From: Phorcus lineatus
Lineage: Eukaryota > Mollusca > Gastropoda > Trochida > Trochidae
Reading direction: 5' to 3'
Assembly: GCA_921293015.1 (NCBI GenBank)
Contig: OV121086.1
Span: forward strand, 29,126,254-29,190,253
Length of the DNA stretch: 64,000 nt
Shown here: piece by piece, positions 24,408-37,271 of the stretch
How positions within the stretch are numbered: position 1 is the first letter of the stretch
Layout of the letters: each line of letters begins with the position of its first letter
Translations under genes and position numbers: made by a program
Notes under the pieces: generated by a model
The model's database searches: none
The model's input: the letters and a program-made list of their open reading frames with translations, nothing else
Told to the model about the DNA's origin: nothing

Positions 24408-24533
24408 ATGGACAGTTATAAAACTGAGTATCGTGCGGTTATCAAGTTTTCCACGAAAGAAGGGATGAATGCAACTGAAATGCATAAACGTCTTATCAAT
24501 ATGAAGGGAAGGAGCCCCTCAATATTCTACTGA
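24408..24533 (+). pseudogene. Mariner/Tc1-type transposase N-terminal HTH fragment
   Basis: A 41-codon frame from ATG at 24408 to TGA at 24531. It reads EYRAVIKFSTKEGMNATEM then HKRLINMKGRSPSIFY, the layout of the first helix-turn-helix of mariner-family transposases: 'eyRavIkF..keG.t..eIh.rL..vyG..aPS'. The frame ends just where the HTH should continue to a 'VkrW' motif, and nothing matching the DDE catalytic domain follows. It is therefore a truncated relic, or one exon of a host gene carrying the same HTH. Family recognition is fairly confident; the status as relic is inference. Confidence 0.6.
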
Positions 24534-25689
24534 TATTTAATACTATTTTAAAAAGTATTACTCACAGTAGATTACTACACACTCAGTCGTGACCTGCTGC
24601 AACCGAATGTTATTATCAGCACCATCTGAATCAACTGTTCATTACACCTTATTTGACTGTTATGTAATTTTTATCTGAAACAATACAAAATGTTTTCTTC
24701 TTAAATCAATCAAGAGGATGCTCCAAAGCACCTTTATTTGAGTTTAAATGTTATTCCACAAATTTACAAAAGACATTTTAGGATTGTTTCATACCTTCAT
24801 AACCGAAAAGAAGAAAACGAACATTCCTTAAATGGTTAACCATAAATATCAACCATTTAAGTTTTGCTTTGGAGATTCCTGAGAAAACCCCAGGGAAAAT
24901 GAGATCATTTTAGACCCAAGCATACTTCCCCTCTTACGTCAATAACTCCCAAACGAATTCAGAAACATCAAATAATTACATTTTATTCATATGAAATTCA
25001 AAAGATGTAGTTAAAATATTTAAAGAGTAATACAAATTTTAAGGGATTGGATTACCATTCCATAAAAACAAAATAAGCAAACTCAAGTATATTTTTAACT
25101 GTTTACCAACAGTGCTAATATGTGATGACGTCAAAGGAAAAATTATTGAAATTAAACAATATTTTTAGAAATTTCCCTGAATGGCAAAATTATCCACTTA
25201 AATAAAAAAGGAGTAAAAACTGATATAGTAGAGAAGTTCAAAAGTAACCAAATTTAGATCTTTATTTTAATCATTCAAAACACAGTTACACAAATCAAAT
25301 CAGTTACTCAATTGTAATTAAACCATCATGTAAAATGACAACATTGCAATGATAAATATAAGTAATACTTCAAAAAACAATAATCGCAACTGTCAAAGAC
25401 AATCATCACTATTATGGTCTTATTTTCATTAAAATCCCCTCACAACATGCCCTTTGGCTACTTTAAACCATGGACTGCCTCGCTAATGAATTGCTTTATA
25501 CAAATTATAACTAATCATTAATCTTAAATTCGCGATGTTATAATGTTCAAATTGTTTATGGTATCACAACTCGTGGCATTACAAAGCACATGCTCCTCTT
25601 GGGTGGCTTTTTTGGTGTTAAATTCTCAAATTTTCTCTAAAGCTATCCAATAGACTTAATTAAATTTGGTTAAAAGACTAATTTGGGTC
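24534..25689. other. AT-rich DNA without a recognised feature
   Basis: No gene, SINE or simple repeat of note. Confidence 0.35.
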
Positions 25690-26825
25690 TGTCCGGTTAA
25701 GGTTTCCTAACGAACCGAAAACAATATTTGGTTTATGAAATCAGACGCTATTCAGGGATAGAAGCAAGATTGATTTGAGAAAATAGCATTGAGAATTTTT
25801 TGATGATCGATGTTAAATCTAAAATACCTCTCTTTGAGTTTCTGATTTACATCTCACCAATGCAGAATTCATGGTTACGTTGTGCAGAAAATCAGAAGTT
25901 ATTTATTTTCCTGAATTTGAAGGCATTATGAACAATGGCATTAAGAAGTAACATACTGACAATATCTGACAATAAACGTGAAATATCACAGTCATGTACG
26001 AATGACAGTTATCCAATAAACAATCATTTTACTGTTTCGACTTGTCTTAAGACAAACAAAACAAGGCTATGGGGGTTATTATGACTTCATTATGTATTGC
26101 TCATTTCCTGATGAAGGACGTAGTCACAAGTGTTCTGTATATAAAAAAAGAACATATTTTGTAACAATATTGTCATGATTATAGATAAGATACCCGAAAT
26201 ACATTAGGTCAAAATAATTGTAACGGCAGAGCACACCAGTCATAGAATAGAAGTGTTTGTTCGAAGAAATATGTCAGTTGACACGCTAGCCTGTAATTCA
26301 CCATTGTAAGGAAAATTTTCTTCTGAAAAAAAAACGTGACTTTAGGAAAGATGGTAAATTCTATGATATTGTCAATGTATATGCTAAATGTTAAAATGAG
26401 GTAAATGTCAAATCTATTGTTGAAAAATATGTTTACGTAAAATGAATAATAAAAACATTGTTTCTTCAATGTAAAATTTTAAGAATAGAATCATCATTCT
26501 ATTAAAAGCTTCTTTAGACAAACAATGCTGATCTATCACAAAATATTGTGGCTCGTGTTTACAAGAACCTACACATTAATTTTGTTGCTTTCTCTGTCAA
26601 CTTTTAATTACTTTGTAGAGAGAGCATCTGGTTGTTCCGATTAAGTCAAAATGAACAATGAGAAGTGTCAGATACTACACGAAAACGGACATCTCATAGA
26701 TCAAACTCTCTCTTTCTCAGGGCATCCTAGTTTGTTGTACACATGTAACAACAACATACAAAATACATACAAACGACAAACAAACTTTCATTATCTTTCC
26801 TATCGAAAGACAATGCTCATAAGCC
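25690..26825 (+). repeat. Dispersed repeat R3, long copy B
   Basis: Matches R3 copy A at both ends in the same orientation, with a shorter middle. The last 220 bases (26606-26825) are the best conserved part, including GAGAGAGCATCTG and TACACATGTAACAACA. Confidence 0.6.
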
Positions 26826-26920
26826 ATGAATCAGTTACATTTTGATATATTATATACTTAAAATATATAAAAAAATACCAACATACTGTACCATTTGATG
26901 ACTGGATGTAGTTAAGGTTA

Positions 26921-27178
26921 TATGGGGTTTAACGCCGATTTCAAGAGTATTTCACTTACATCGCGGCTGCTAGTATTATTGCAGGGAGAAAGCCTGCAAC
27001 ACCATCGTGGCCATATATTGCGGTAAAACCTGCGGGCATCGGCTAGAACTAGCTTACCATGGGTGGCATTGCACTGAAATTCAATGTAACATTGCACCCT
27101 GACTGACTGAGTGTAGAACAGTTGTCTACTGCAGACAAGATTGCCTAGCCCCTGGATTCGAACCAACGACCTCTTGGA
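26921..27178 (-). mobile_element. SINE-A copy lacking the A-box end
   Basis: Body and 3' end are complete (GGCGTTAAACCCC on the minus strand). The tRNA-like head is cut within the region before the B box, and a few bases are missing near CCAGGGGCTAGGC. More diverged than the 14.7-kb copy. Confidence 0.85.
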
Positions 27179-28805
27179 CTGACTGTAGAGTAATCTAATA
27201 AACAGTGAGAGAAGAAAAGCATATATGGCAGATTAATAAATTTTATTGATTGGTTAGTAAAGCAAGGCAACAAATGAAAATCTTGATGTGATAATGCAAT
27301 GAAGTGCTCGACAAGTTTGGCAGCATATAAAAAAACAGCCGTTTAGAATAACACCCTTTCCTTTAGACATTGCAGAAATTTCATACTGTCCAAGCGTAAA
27401 GCTACATGCATTCATGAGCTTCATTATTGCTGGCAGGTTTACTCACAAAGGTAAACTTTCACATATTCACATATTTATGTGAAGGGTATATATTGTTATT
27501 CATCAATCCGATCTTGTAACGAAATTACACCAAATGCAGTAACATCTTTAAAAACAATTATATTACGTATTTTAAGTAAATTTGTGTTTATAGAAGTTGG
27601 TAAAGCATAGAACATAGAACAACTTCTAGTATGTTTTGATGACAAATAAAAAGTGAAACGGATAATCTTTCTCTCATAATTATGCAGGCATCCCTTTTAG
27701 TGTTGACGAGATAAGTGAGGAAATCATTATGGAAATTACTTTCTCTTGAGCTTTTTTGCAAAACATATCTAAGGTCGATAACATATATTTAAAGTTTATA
27801 ACCGAAATTGATCAAAGGCCCTTACTGCAAATTTCTGAAATCGTGGAGAGCACGTGTGCACGTGCAGTTTGTCGCCTTTTGATGAAGGATATCACTACAA
27901 AAACATGATAAAATCAAATCTACTACTTAGCAGATTCATGGGTACAAAAAAAACCAACAACAACGGGGGTTTGTATGTCCTAAAATAACTTAACTTTTAT
28001 ATGGGGGGAGGGGTCAGCTCCTTTTTTATTAAGTATATAATAGTCTTATATCTTATGGTAGTTTGAAATCTGCCGCAAAAGTCAGAGGTCTTTACCATTA
28101 TAGTATACATATAATGAAGGGTGCAATAAGGTTATCGGATCAACTTGGTATCACGTGGTCTATAGTTTCCGTGCATAACATCTTTTTGACGGATAGTGAC
28201 TCACTGATCTGTTAATTTTAACCACTGAGAATGTTTTTGAGTGATGACATATTATGTTATCAGGTATCGTAATAAGAAACATAAAAAAACTCGCATATAA
28301 TCGCCGTTTAGTCTAAGGATACCCATAATCGAACCTCCCGGAACAATCTTGACAAAGCAGCTTTTAAAGAATGTAGTTAATGTTACTTCCCCAGTTGAAG
28401 GGAAATTAGGAAATTAGAACAAAAAAAGTAATCTAAAATATTATATTAATGATATTGAAATAAATAATTAATAACGTTTATGTACTGGTATGAACCTTAT
28501 TTTCAGAAGCAAAAACTGGACCATAGACTATAATATCCCTTCTCGTATTCCCTTATTTCTTCTAAATTTCCCCTCACTAAGCATGAAGGGGCTCTAAAAT
28601 GAAAGTCACAGCTTCTGTTGTTTAGTTTCAATGGGATTAGAAGTTTTCATTAGTTCCTGAATTGGTCAAATTTCTAGGCCTATAGGCTATCTGTGCCGTC
28701 TCATTAAGCTTTGTAAAAAGAACCCCGTTAAGATCATATAACACATTTATTTATAATTTCAAACAACCAGAAACTCAATTGTCAGTTGAAGGCCGATGCC
28801 ATGTC

Positions 28806-28809
<4 letters not shown>
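27179..28809. other. AT-rich DNA without a recognised gene
   Basis: No gene recognised. Around 27850-27865 two CACGTG hexamers lie within 14 bases, but nothing nearby supports a promoter. Confidence 0.3.

Positions 28810-28843
<34 letters not shown>
28810..28843. repeat. (AT)n microsatellite
   Basis: About 16-17 uninterrupted AT dinucleotides followed by a short imperfect AT tract. Confidence 0.95.
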
Positions 28844-28846
<3 letters not shown>

Positions 28847-29824
28847 TTATATATTTCCTGGGATCCACAATTTTAAAACAAGTGACCGACAGTGAAGTCT
28901 TTCTAAGCAAACTAATCTAACATTAAACATAAACACGATACCTTCTCTATCTTACATAAGTAAACAAAAATCACAGTATTTTACGAACAATCGTCGAATA
29001 ATCGTCGCTACAGGTTCATGACATGATCTGGTGTGATCAAAGCATTATTCGATCACATTTATCCGTAAAAATGATTGCAAAACATGTCTTACTAAGACAA
29101 ATTTGTAAAAATATTAACTCTTTAATTTTTCTTATTCATTTGAATATGACATTGACAATTCAGCTGAATCTTTGCTTCTTACGTGTTGGTATACTACTAA
29201 AAGATATAATTTTGTCGATTCTTGTCCTCAGCTTTATTTACTTACTAAAATTTATATGTCTCAAGTGAGATAACTGACATAACGATAGTTGGGGAGGAGG
29301 CAGAGAGTTTTCTGCTGCGTGTTAGAGATTCGTTATGACAAGCATAAATAAAGCTATTCACCATCAGAGCTAACTGAAAATGGAGAAAAAAGTTCTCGAA
29401 ATGGAAGTGTTGTTTAAAAAATGATTTCAAATCCTCCAGCAACAAAATTCCAAATGGAACAAATATCTTTATCAAGAAAGGGTTATATTTAACATTCATT
29501 CAGTTATATCATTCTTTGGCACATACAAACATTTGGTACATTATTTTTTCTACTCTCATACATCGTCAGTTTTAATTTATATAGTCATGGGTATGTGACG
29601 ATAAAGAGCCTAATATGACGTTTATCATTAATGTTGATTAACTCCACTCAAAAGACATCAGCTGATTTCTGAATTTACCTCCCGAGTCAGTTGACCGCTT
29701 AAAATCTGTTTCTACATTAATTTATTTTTCAAATCCATACAATAGACAAATATGTCTCCTCAATCGTGGCATGCTTCAGTACTAAATCCTTTCTTGGTGG
29801 TATTAACCAGGGCCAGCTAAATCT
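28844..29824. other. AT-rich DNA without a recognised feature
   Basis: Open frames at 29023-29268 (+) and 29245-29499 (-) are AT-driven and hydrophobic, with no domain recognised. Confidence 0.3.
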
Positions 29825-29985
29825 TGGTAAAGTTGATTTGTCTGGGAAAAGTCTGACTGATTTGGGTCAGAACAAAGCTCGGTCTATGCAATCAAGTCTA
29901 TGCAATCAAACTCTATTCAATGCTAGAAGTGTGAACAAATTGGGGGTATTGGTTTGAAACACTGCATTTACGTTTGCTTATTGTC
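29825..29985 (+). repeat. Dispersed repeat R3, short copy C
   Basis: Carries GACTGATTTGGGTCAGAACA and CTCTATTCAATGCTAGA, matching 39830-39895 and, less well, 19955-20000. A 13-bp run (ATGCAATCAAGTC and ATGCAATCAAACT) is duplicated near 29890-29912. Confidence 0.55.
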
Positions 29986-30902
29986 TAATCATGATCTTAA
30001 CTACGTGACATTTTGAAGAGTCATTATTTTGGATGAATTGTGAATTGCGTTGTATTGGAAGGTACATAGAAATAACTCTTGTGGTTAACATTCCTGTATC
30101 TAAAAACTTTAGTCTTATAGAATCTTGAGGAATATAAAACCTGAAGCCATAAACTGTCATGAAAAATCCACATTTCAATAAAAATCTTCGATCGACCATG
30201 GTTTTAAATCATAATGAAAAAAATATCAACTTGAAATGCAATGACCACTCACTTTGTAGGATTTGTCTAAGATAAATACACCCGAAATAGAAAAAGTGTA
30301 TGTGATCGGAAGGTTAATCCATGTTGATGCCTTAACATGATCAGACGTTTCCATAGATTTTTATTTTGTATGTTTGAATAGATACATCAGCTGTTATTAA
30401 ATTTTCAAAAAAGGGCCAGAGTTTCATGATTCATTGATTCTGTGATTCATTTACAATTATCAATGTTTAAACTGAATGTGCTACACTGTGACTGGATAGT
30501 GTTATCGTTTGTATCAAGTAATGGTGTTTCTATTGTTTTTTCTATAAGTTATTTTCACTGTTGATAGGTTGAAGTTATCTGCAGCTGTCCTGGTCAGCTA
30601 ATGTCATTTCACATAAGCATATTGATAGTTCAATATAAAAGTTTGAAACATACGTTGAGAATAGAAAAGGTGTCATGTAATGTTGTAAAAACAATGTTAC
30701 AAAGAGCATACAGAAAAAGGTCCGATTGGTAAAAATGTCATTACTTTTTATATGAACTTCGGATGAAATTGCTAGGATACCGGATAACCTTTTCTTTTAC
30801 AAACCATGCCAGAGCGAACAATCAAAGGAGCATTGACAATATACTAAGGATGGGTATCGGTCCTCATTTCCATATCGCAATATATTACGATACAGAAAAG
30901 CG

Positions 30903-30924
30903 TATTGCAATACGTATTGCAATA
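30903..30924. repeat. Perfect 22-bp palindrome
   Basis: TATTGCAATAC is followed directly by its reverse complement. It sits in a stretch (30850-30935) of GTATCGG and TATTGCAATA-like words, which resembles the ends of some hAT transposons, though no target duplication was found. Confidence 0.7.
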
Positions 30925-31235
30925 TATTGGTACTTTTCATATTTTAGTTTCTCCATGTTCTCAAGACTAAATGATAGCAATTAGAACAGTAATCGATGCT
31001 CAACTAGATGTCGTTTTTAAATAGAGATAATTAAGTGACTGGTTTCGTTCTTTTAAGATGTCTGAACTAATTTTACTTTGCAAGTTCACACTTTGTTCAT
31101 GTCTTTCGGGAAAATCAATGGTTTTTTTGGCTATGTTTTTCTGCAATTTTACAACAACACAAAATTTAAGAATAAAAAACCTCTCTTCTATAAAAATTAG
31201 ATCTTACCACGAACAGCAATAAATACAAAGCATTT

Positions 31236-31386
31236 ACAACAGATTAACAAATCTTCTTCTTGAAAATCTATTTGTCTGGCGAAGTTTCTAAGTAATCTTT
31301 ATCTATGAAAACAACAGATTAACAAATCTTCTTCTTGAAAATCTTACTTGTCTGGCGAAGATTCTAAGTAATCTTTATCTATGAAA
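31236..31386 (+). repeat. 75-bp tandem duplication
   Basis: Units start ACAACAGATTAACAAATC at 31236 and 31311 and differ at only a few positions, so the duplication is recent. Confidence 0.9.
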
Positions 31387-32149
31387 ACTTATGCTATGTG
31401 TGGTTAGTTACAAACATGAAAATATGAATAGCATCCAATAACTTGGTGGCCACAAACATAATCTTTGTTTAAAAGACCATTACTATCATCTGAAAATAAT
31501 CAACTCATGGAACTGCAAAGAGTACGCAATTGTTTCTTATCCTTGATGCAAGTTTTTAAGAACCATTTGAAATAAATCTGAATGAAAGAATCATATCGAA
31601 AGTTAGACATATTTTAGCATAAATTTCTACTAAACTCTTTTATTGCATTTGGGTTCAAGATATTAAGACTTTTGTTATTTGAAACAATTGTGTTCAAAAT
31701 TGTTCAACTATTATCTATTTCGTCTATTACATTGTAAAAGACTCATAGCTTATGATCCTTACTGATGAGATAGTATATAAAAACATTATCAAAAGATTCA
31801 AAACTGCTGCATTTCTCAATGAGAAATCAATAAGATAATCGTAGCATTTTTAAAAAAAGTTTTGGAACAATAATATTAATTATATTTGTTCTTCAGTTTA
31901 ATGACATCAATAAATGATATTGAGTAATAAGTATGTATTATGTGACTGATGTAACAGTGACGTTGCATCTAAAATTCAGAAGGAAATGATAACATTTTAT
32001 TTTTGTATTTTTTATAAGTAAAATTAATGAATAATATTTTCTGAATTTAAATCGAACATAATGAAACAAAAAACCATTTAATAATAATCTATTTGAAATA
32101 TACGTGAAAATATAATATAAAACTATGTAGACTCTATATATTGTTACAG
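31387..32149. other. AT-rich DNA without a recognised feature
   Basis: Very AT-rich; nothing recognised. Confidence 0.3.
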
Positions 32150-32213
32150 GCGCTTGTGCATTGCACCCAGAGTTGACTCCCTGGAGACTACCACGGACTT
32201 CTTGATCCGAGAC
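32150..32213 (-). mobile_element. Small decayed SINE-A head fragment
   Basis: TGCATTGCACCC and CCACGGACTTCTTGATCCGAG match the SINE-A body and head, but the B-box region between them is largely lost. Confidence 0.45.
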
Positions 32214-32431
32214 TAATTTTTGAATTCGAAAATAAAAACTAAAAACAATATTGAAAATCTTTTAAAAAAAATGTTTCTACTAACTAAACACTTTGACAAT
32301 GCTTATAAATCGAATTGTTGTCATGTTAAAAATAGTATAGCGTCCAAGATAGGTATTCTTAGATCACATATGTGTATATATGCTGTTTTCTAGCTTCGTT
32401 AATACACTTCCGACAGAGAAGGGATGGAATA

Positions 32432-32640
32432 GTGAGTTTGTTGGGGTTAAACGTGTTTAGAACATTATTTCAGTAATTTAACACGTGGAGTGAGTGAGTG
32501 AGTTGGGGTGTAACGTGTTTTGAACAATATTTCAGTTCACACTTGGACGACAAGCATCCAAAAGAGAATGGACAGAACAGGGAGGGAAGGGTGAAGGAAG
32601 AAACAGAAAGAAAGGCATAGTGAGACAGAAGAAAATCTGC
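32432..32640 (-). mobile_element. SINE-B 3' portions, two in succession
   Basis: GTTGGGGTTAAACGTGTTT at 32440 begins a short first piece. A second begins AGTGAGTGAGTGAGTTGGGG at 32490 and continues through TTTTGAACAATATTTCAG, GACAAGCATCCAAAAGAGA and GAAAGAAAGGCATAGTGAGA. Read on the minus strand these are the 3' half of SINE-B with its (ACTC)n tail; the 5' half is absent. Confidence 0.75.
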
Positions 32641-32699
32641 CATGTGATATGCATTTTAAAAAGTTTTAATATGTAATACTAGTATAAATGCTTTTAATT

Positions 32700-33010
32700 T
32701 TAGTCCCCTGTTGATTCAGAGTATATGAATCCGCGCTCGTTCCTTTGTAATACCCTGATCTCTTAGGGGCCAAATGCCTCTACTGCTGGATCGACTTGAT
32801 ATTCTTGGCTTAGTTCACCTGTTATTATTTCAGCCTATGGAATGTCGTTATGCAAGGAGCGCGAACTCAACAGATTTTCCATCCGGGTTGTGCCGCTCTT
32901 ACTGAATGCGAGTCGTCTTATTGGCTGCGTAGCTATCGATACTAGGCTTATGGCTTGAAAGAGATCAGGGTGCGGGAGCGGATATGCTGATTTAGAAGGA
33001 ACTAATTCTA
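32700..33010. other. GC-richer island of unknown nature
   Basis: About 300 bases noticeably richer in G+C than their surroundings. On the minus strand blocks read QVDPAVEAFGP (stop) EIRVLQRNERGFIYSES and, in another frame, SIATQPIRRLAFSKSGTTRM, so a decayed exon or transposon coding piece is possible. AAGAGATCAGGGT occurs in both orientations (near 32755 and 32958), giving short inverted ends. No family recognised. Confidence 0.25.
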
Positions 33011-34177
33011 GTTGATGAATTATAAATGACATCCAAACTCTATATGTTACAAGAGCTTGATTGTAATGAGAATTATATTGTTAAAAAAAAATCTTATGTG
33101 AATGATCGGCAATTAAACAAGGGTCTGGTTAATTTTAGCAACAAAATCTTAAATAAAAAAAAAAAAAGGTTTTGTTTATTTCAACAGCTAATATTATGTA
33201 CCCTACGGCGCATCCACCTTCATATTTTGGTAATGAATAGTCACAACTACTCTACTAGAGTGGATTAATGTTTTTAATATCTAATTCATAACGTAGGCCA
33301 TCGTTTGAAACAGTTTCAAATTTATGATCGTTTCTATTTACCATTTGGCATCAGGAATGAAACACAATTTATTCAGAGGGTTTTATCCCTTCAAACCATC
33401 CGGAAGTTAACAATTCCTCAATGTATTTGACGAGGTTCTAATTATCTCCCTTTTACAATTTTGAAATTGGTATAAGGTATTATAGTTGCCTTATCGAACA
33501 TTCATAAAATTGATACTTTGTGGAACTTTTACTATTTGAAAATTTAAACTTGAAAATTTATAATTCAAAATCTAACCATTAAGGTAAAACGTTCTAAATT
33601 ACGGAAACATCTAATTGATAAAAGTACGAACTTGATCAAGCATTATGTTTGTTTTTATCGATGAGCTAGAGAGATTTCGTATTCAATTATTGAAAATTCA
33701 AAATAATGACTTTTTTTCCAAGGAAGGATTGACAATCCTTAGGTTTGATTCATTCTTTGACAGGGAATATTCGTTTCTCGGATAAACTAATGAGAAGAAT
33801 CTTTGGAAAGAAAAGAGATGATCATTCAAAACACTTTGATGAATTCCTGAATTGCTCTTCTAACGGTTTCAGATGGAGCTAGCTTCGTTTGCTTGACCTG
33901 AAAGCGAAGCCCAGGGCTCGTAACTTGATGAACCATGTATACCAGTTAAACAGCACGTTTTGAACTAGCTGAACTAGTCGACATTTTCAGCTACTTGTAT
34001 AAAAAGTTTCAACAAAACGTTTCAATAACACTTTTAGAACTAAATGAACTATTTTTCACTAAAAAGGACATACAAAAGTGTTGTAGTTAATATAATTTGC
34101 CAAAGCCAAATATTGACGACATTGTTTGTACTGTCAGTGGAGTCCGAATAATGAAGTTTAGTCAAAACTCCCCTTAA
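33011..34177. other. AT-rich DNA without a recognised feature
   Basis: No gene recognised. Confidence 0.3.
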
Positions 34178-34438
34178 CGATATGAGATTCAATTTAACCC
34201 TGTATTCCATTATAAAAGAAACGTTTCTATAAGTTTTAAGGAGCAGAATGTACGTGTATCTCAGGACGATTACCGCTTTGTCTGGGATGACAATAGAGCT
34301 GAACTTTTTGTAGAAAACCTACTGTCAGAAAAATGTGCATCGATGTTAGATGAGTGTTTAGATCTTGTTTTTGGACAATTATTCCGCAGCTGTAAATATG
34401 TTTACTATAAATGGAGTGTGAAAATGTATGGAGCGTAG
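34178..34438 (+). pseudogene. Coding-like block, possibly LINE endonuclease-RT linker
   Basis: An 86-codon frame, open from a stop at 34175-34177 to TAG at 34436, without an initiating ATG near its start. It contains NVRVSQDDYRFVWDDNRAEL then FVENLLSEKCASMLDECLDL. A 'W.d.....F..nL.s......l' pattern of this kind lies between the endonuclease and reverse transcriptase domains in some molluscan non-LTR retrotransposons. An AATAAA at about 34523 and an (ATT)n tract at 34597 follow, which would fit a retroelement 3' end. The assignment is tentative; an exon of an unknown gene is an alternative. Confidence 0.35.
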
Positions 34439-34594
34439 AATATTTAGATGTATTACTAAGCGTAATAGCCGCTTGATGGCTGTATGATGCTACTGTGTTA
34501 TGGGCGGATGGCCTACATACACCTTAATAAAAGACTTACATTGTAAAATTCGGTGTGGATACGTGCGCTAAACAAATACCCTAGGTATTATTTA

Positions 34595-34596
<2 letters not shown>

Positions 34597-34641
<45 letters not shown>
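34597..34641. repeat. (ATT)n microsatellite
   Basis: About 15 uninterrupted ATT/TTA triplets. Confidence 0.95.
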
Positions 34642-34642
<1 letters not shown>

Positions 34643-35189
34643 TTAACACTATGTTAGAGGCACATTGCTTTTGCACCTTAAAAAGCTAACTTTATTAAGG
34701 ACTTAACTGTTTTCATTGAATAAAATATTTGAGATCGTTTACGTTTCTATTATCTGACAAAACAATTCTTCTACGATCTCTGTTCATTGCAATATCGTGA
34801 TATTTACCTTTGTAGTTGCTCCCAAATCCCTTTTACTTTTTCCAAATCCCAAACGTAATAATCTCTTGTTGAAAAGGTTCTTAAATGTATTTTAAACAAT
34901 TATTTTTATTAAATAAATTACACTTGATTTCACCAGGAAAGCAGAACAATCACATTAGGCATACTATGTAAGTACAAATACTAAGCTCACATAATCTGTC
35001 AATCGACCATTTGCACACTACAAAACTCTAACTACAAACCTTCAATTTCAGTATAAAGACTAGAGTGAGTCATATTGTTGTATGAAAATGTAATACCTAC
35101 TGTAAAATATATCTTGAATCGACTTTGATTCTTCAGGATGATATTTGTCATTGACAATGTTGCTACCACCAAATATTTAACTGCATGAT

Positions 35190-35460
35190 ATTATCTCAGC
35201 AATACATTACAAAGCAATCTCCATGTTTATCTTAATTAACATTGCTTTTGGGAAGAAAGTTCTTCCATTATGTGTTATATTAGTCTGTTTTGCCCCCAAG
35301 GAAGTCCTTTCCAGTGCAGCCAAACATCTTTCACACCAGGGAATGATTGGGTGGCCGAGAAATAATGATCAAACTTCTCATTACCACTGTAGCACGAGTC
35401 AAATTTGCCCAGAATATAACCAACACGGCTATAAAGAACCACTCGGCAATAAATAAAAGC
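35190..35460 (+). repeat. Dispersed repeat R4, copy A
   Basis: Matches 42770-43035 through GTCTGTTTTGCCCC, TCACACCAGGGAATGATTGG, TCAAACTTCTCATTA and CCAACACGGCT. The 77-codon open frame at 35223-35456 coincides with the repeat and is not conserved in the other copy. Confidence 0.7.
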
Positions 35461-36674
35461 AATATTCAGAGTCTGGAAGGCGCCTTTCCATAAGATGTTT
35501 GATCAGAAACATACGAAGGCGCTTAAAAAGCCTCTGATAGTTGAATGGTAATGAGTTGATAAGAACTGGGTTTTTTCTAGGAGTAGACATATTAATATAA
35601 ATGTGGCTTAAAAATTAATTTGAGCCTAAATCATGGATTAGATTGGATAGTTCTGTTCAGTACAACGTTTAACCTGTGTAGAAGTTTAAAGTTCGAATTT
35701 TGAAAGCAGCAAAGTATTCAATTCAAGAAATTATATTTTAAGTGGTACAAATTAATACACGAGATTCTTTTCATGTTGGATTTAATGTGTACTGTTATTA
35801 TAATATACTATAATTATTCAATAATGCAAACATATAACTTAATCACCTTTGAACTAAAATTTCTCTCTATGTTGGATCATGTAGAACACATTTCAATAAT
35901 CACTTAAACTGAGGTAGAATGGTTATCATAACGTGGAGACATTAACTTTCATATTTGTCGGACTCCATGAATGAAAATTCGGAGGAGAAAATGGTAGATT
36001 CTAGTATTCTAGAAACGACTTTAGTTGGGAACAATACTTGCAGAAGATTTTCAATTTTTTTCATTCCTCATTGAAAAATTATTACTTAAATTATAAAAAC
36101 CCATCATAATCATGAAAGCCTTGATGTTTTATGATGTATGTATGATTTATGTATCAAATAATGTTTTTTATTTGCAAAATACGCTTTATCTCAGCAAAGT
36201 CAGTGTGATTTTTTTCTACATGCAAACTATGATATTCAAATTTGCGGTGCTTTGGATCTTGCCATAATTAAATCAAGCATCTAAAACAAATTTTTAATCA
36301 GGTGTAGTAATTGGTTCTAATCTTTATTCACTATAGTTTCCTTCGATTGTTAGAAGAATGAATTATTTATAACACTGGAAATATATTTCAATAATTTGTT
36401 TGTAGTGAAATCCAGTGAGATTAGTTCAGCGTACCGAAATACACCCCATATTGAAATGATTAATGAAGTACAACAAAAAGTACATGTCTGTGTTAGATTT
36501 ACCTCATAAATCATGTTATTACAATGTTACCGGAATGAGTTTCACACGTTGATTGATGAGATGGTTATATGTAGTTATAAGATGAATTTAGTATCAATAT
36601 TTGTTGTGATTATTCACAACAAGCATTACAAATTTGAATGTAATACCATACATATACACATGGATTGCTCTACC
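35461..36674. other. AT-rich DNA without a recognised feature
   Basis: AAGGCGCCTTTCC near 35478 and GAAGGCGCTT near 35515 form a small inverted pair; otherwise nothing recognised. Confidence 0.3.
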
Positions 36675-36935
36675 GAAAGGGCGGGATAACTGTGGGCTCG
36701 GTTAGTTCGCAGTTGAGAACCGTCTTCATCTAGTAAGACTTTGTTCAGACATGGTTCGCTACTTCTAGCCGACGCTGGCATATTTCACCCCAATGCATAA
36801 CCACAATACATACAACAACATCATACCATAACATATAATGCCGGCCGTTTCCCTGCAATATAATTAGCAAAATGAAATTAGTAAGTGAAATACTCATGAA
36901 AGCGGCGATAAAACCCCAAATCACCCTACCTCACG
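36675..36935 (+). mobile_element. Diverged SINE-A
   Basis: Head AGGGCGGGATAAC, body words ATGGTTCGCTACTTCTAGCC and CATAACCACAATAC, and 3' end GAAAGCGGCGATAAAACCCC followed by ACCCTACCTCAC are all recognisable in order. The B box is lost. One of the oldest SINE-A copies here. Confidence 0.75.
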
Positions 36936-37271
36936 TAAATGTCCATCGATGGCATTTTGTTTCATGTCAACAGAATAAAATACATCGTTTCGGTAGTTTT
37001 AACTTGAAACAAGTGTCATGACGTTGTGAAAAATTTCTCAGTAAGAAAGAATCTAAATAAAAAAATCACAACACTATCAGTCGAAAGTGCGATGTGATAT
37101 TCTTATCTAACAAGTGGAATGCTGAATCTTGTTTCATGAGTCAATCAAATCAAATTAACGACTGATCATGTAAAGATTGAGAATCAATTCGTACATAAGA
37201 GAAATGAGTGGTAGAAGTAAATTTCCATGGAGATTTATTTCGATCAATACTAAACAGGATTTGAGTTTATC

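Noticed and set aside
26209-26469. 86-codon minus frame rich in Phe and Ile as a membrane protein
   Set aside because: Composition reflects AT-rich codons, it lies inside the R3 repeat and is not conserved in the other copy.
27846-27866. Two close CACGTG E-boxes as a promoter
   Set aside because: No TATA, initiator, CpG enrichment or coding sequence nearby; two hexamers alone are weak evidence.
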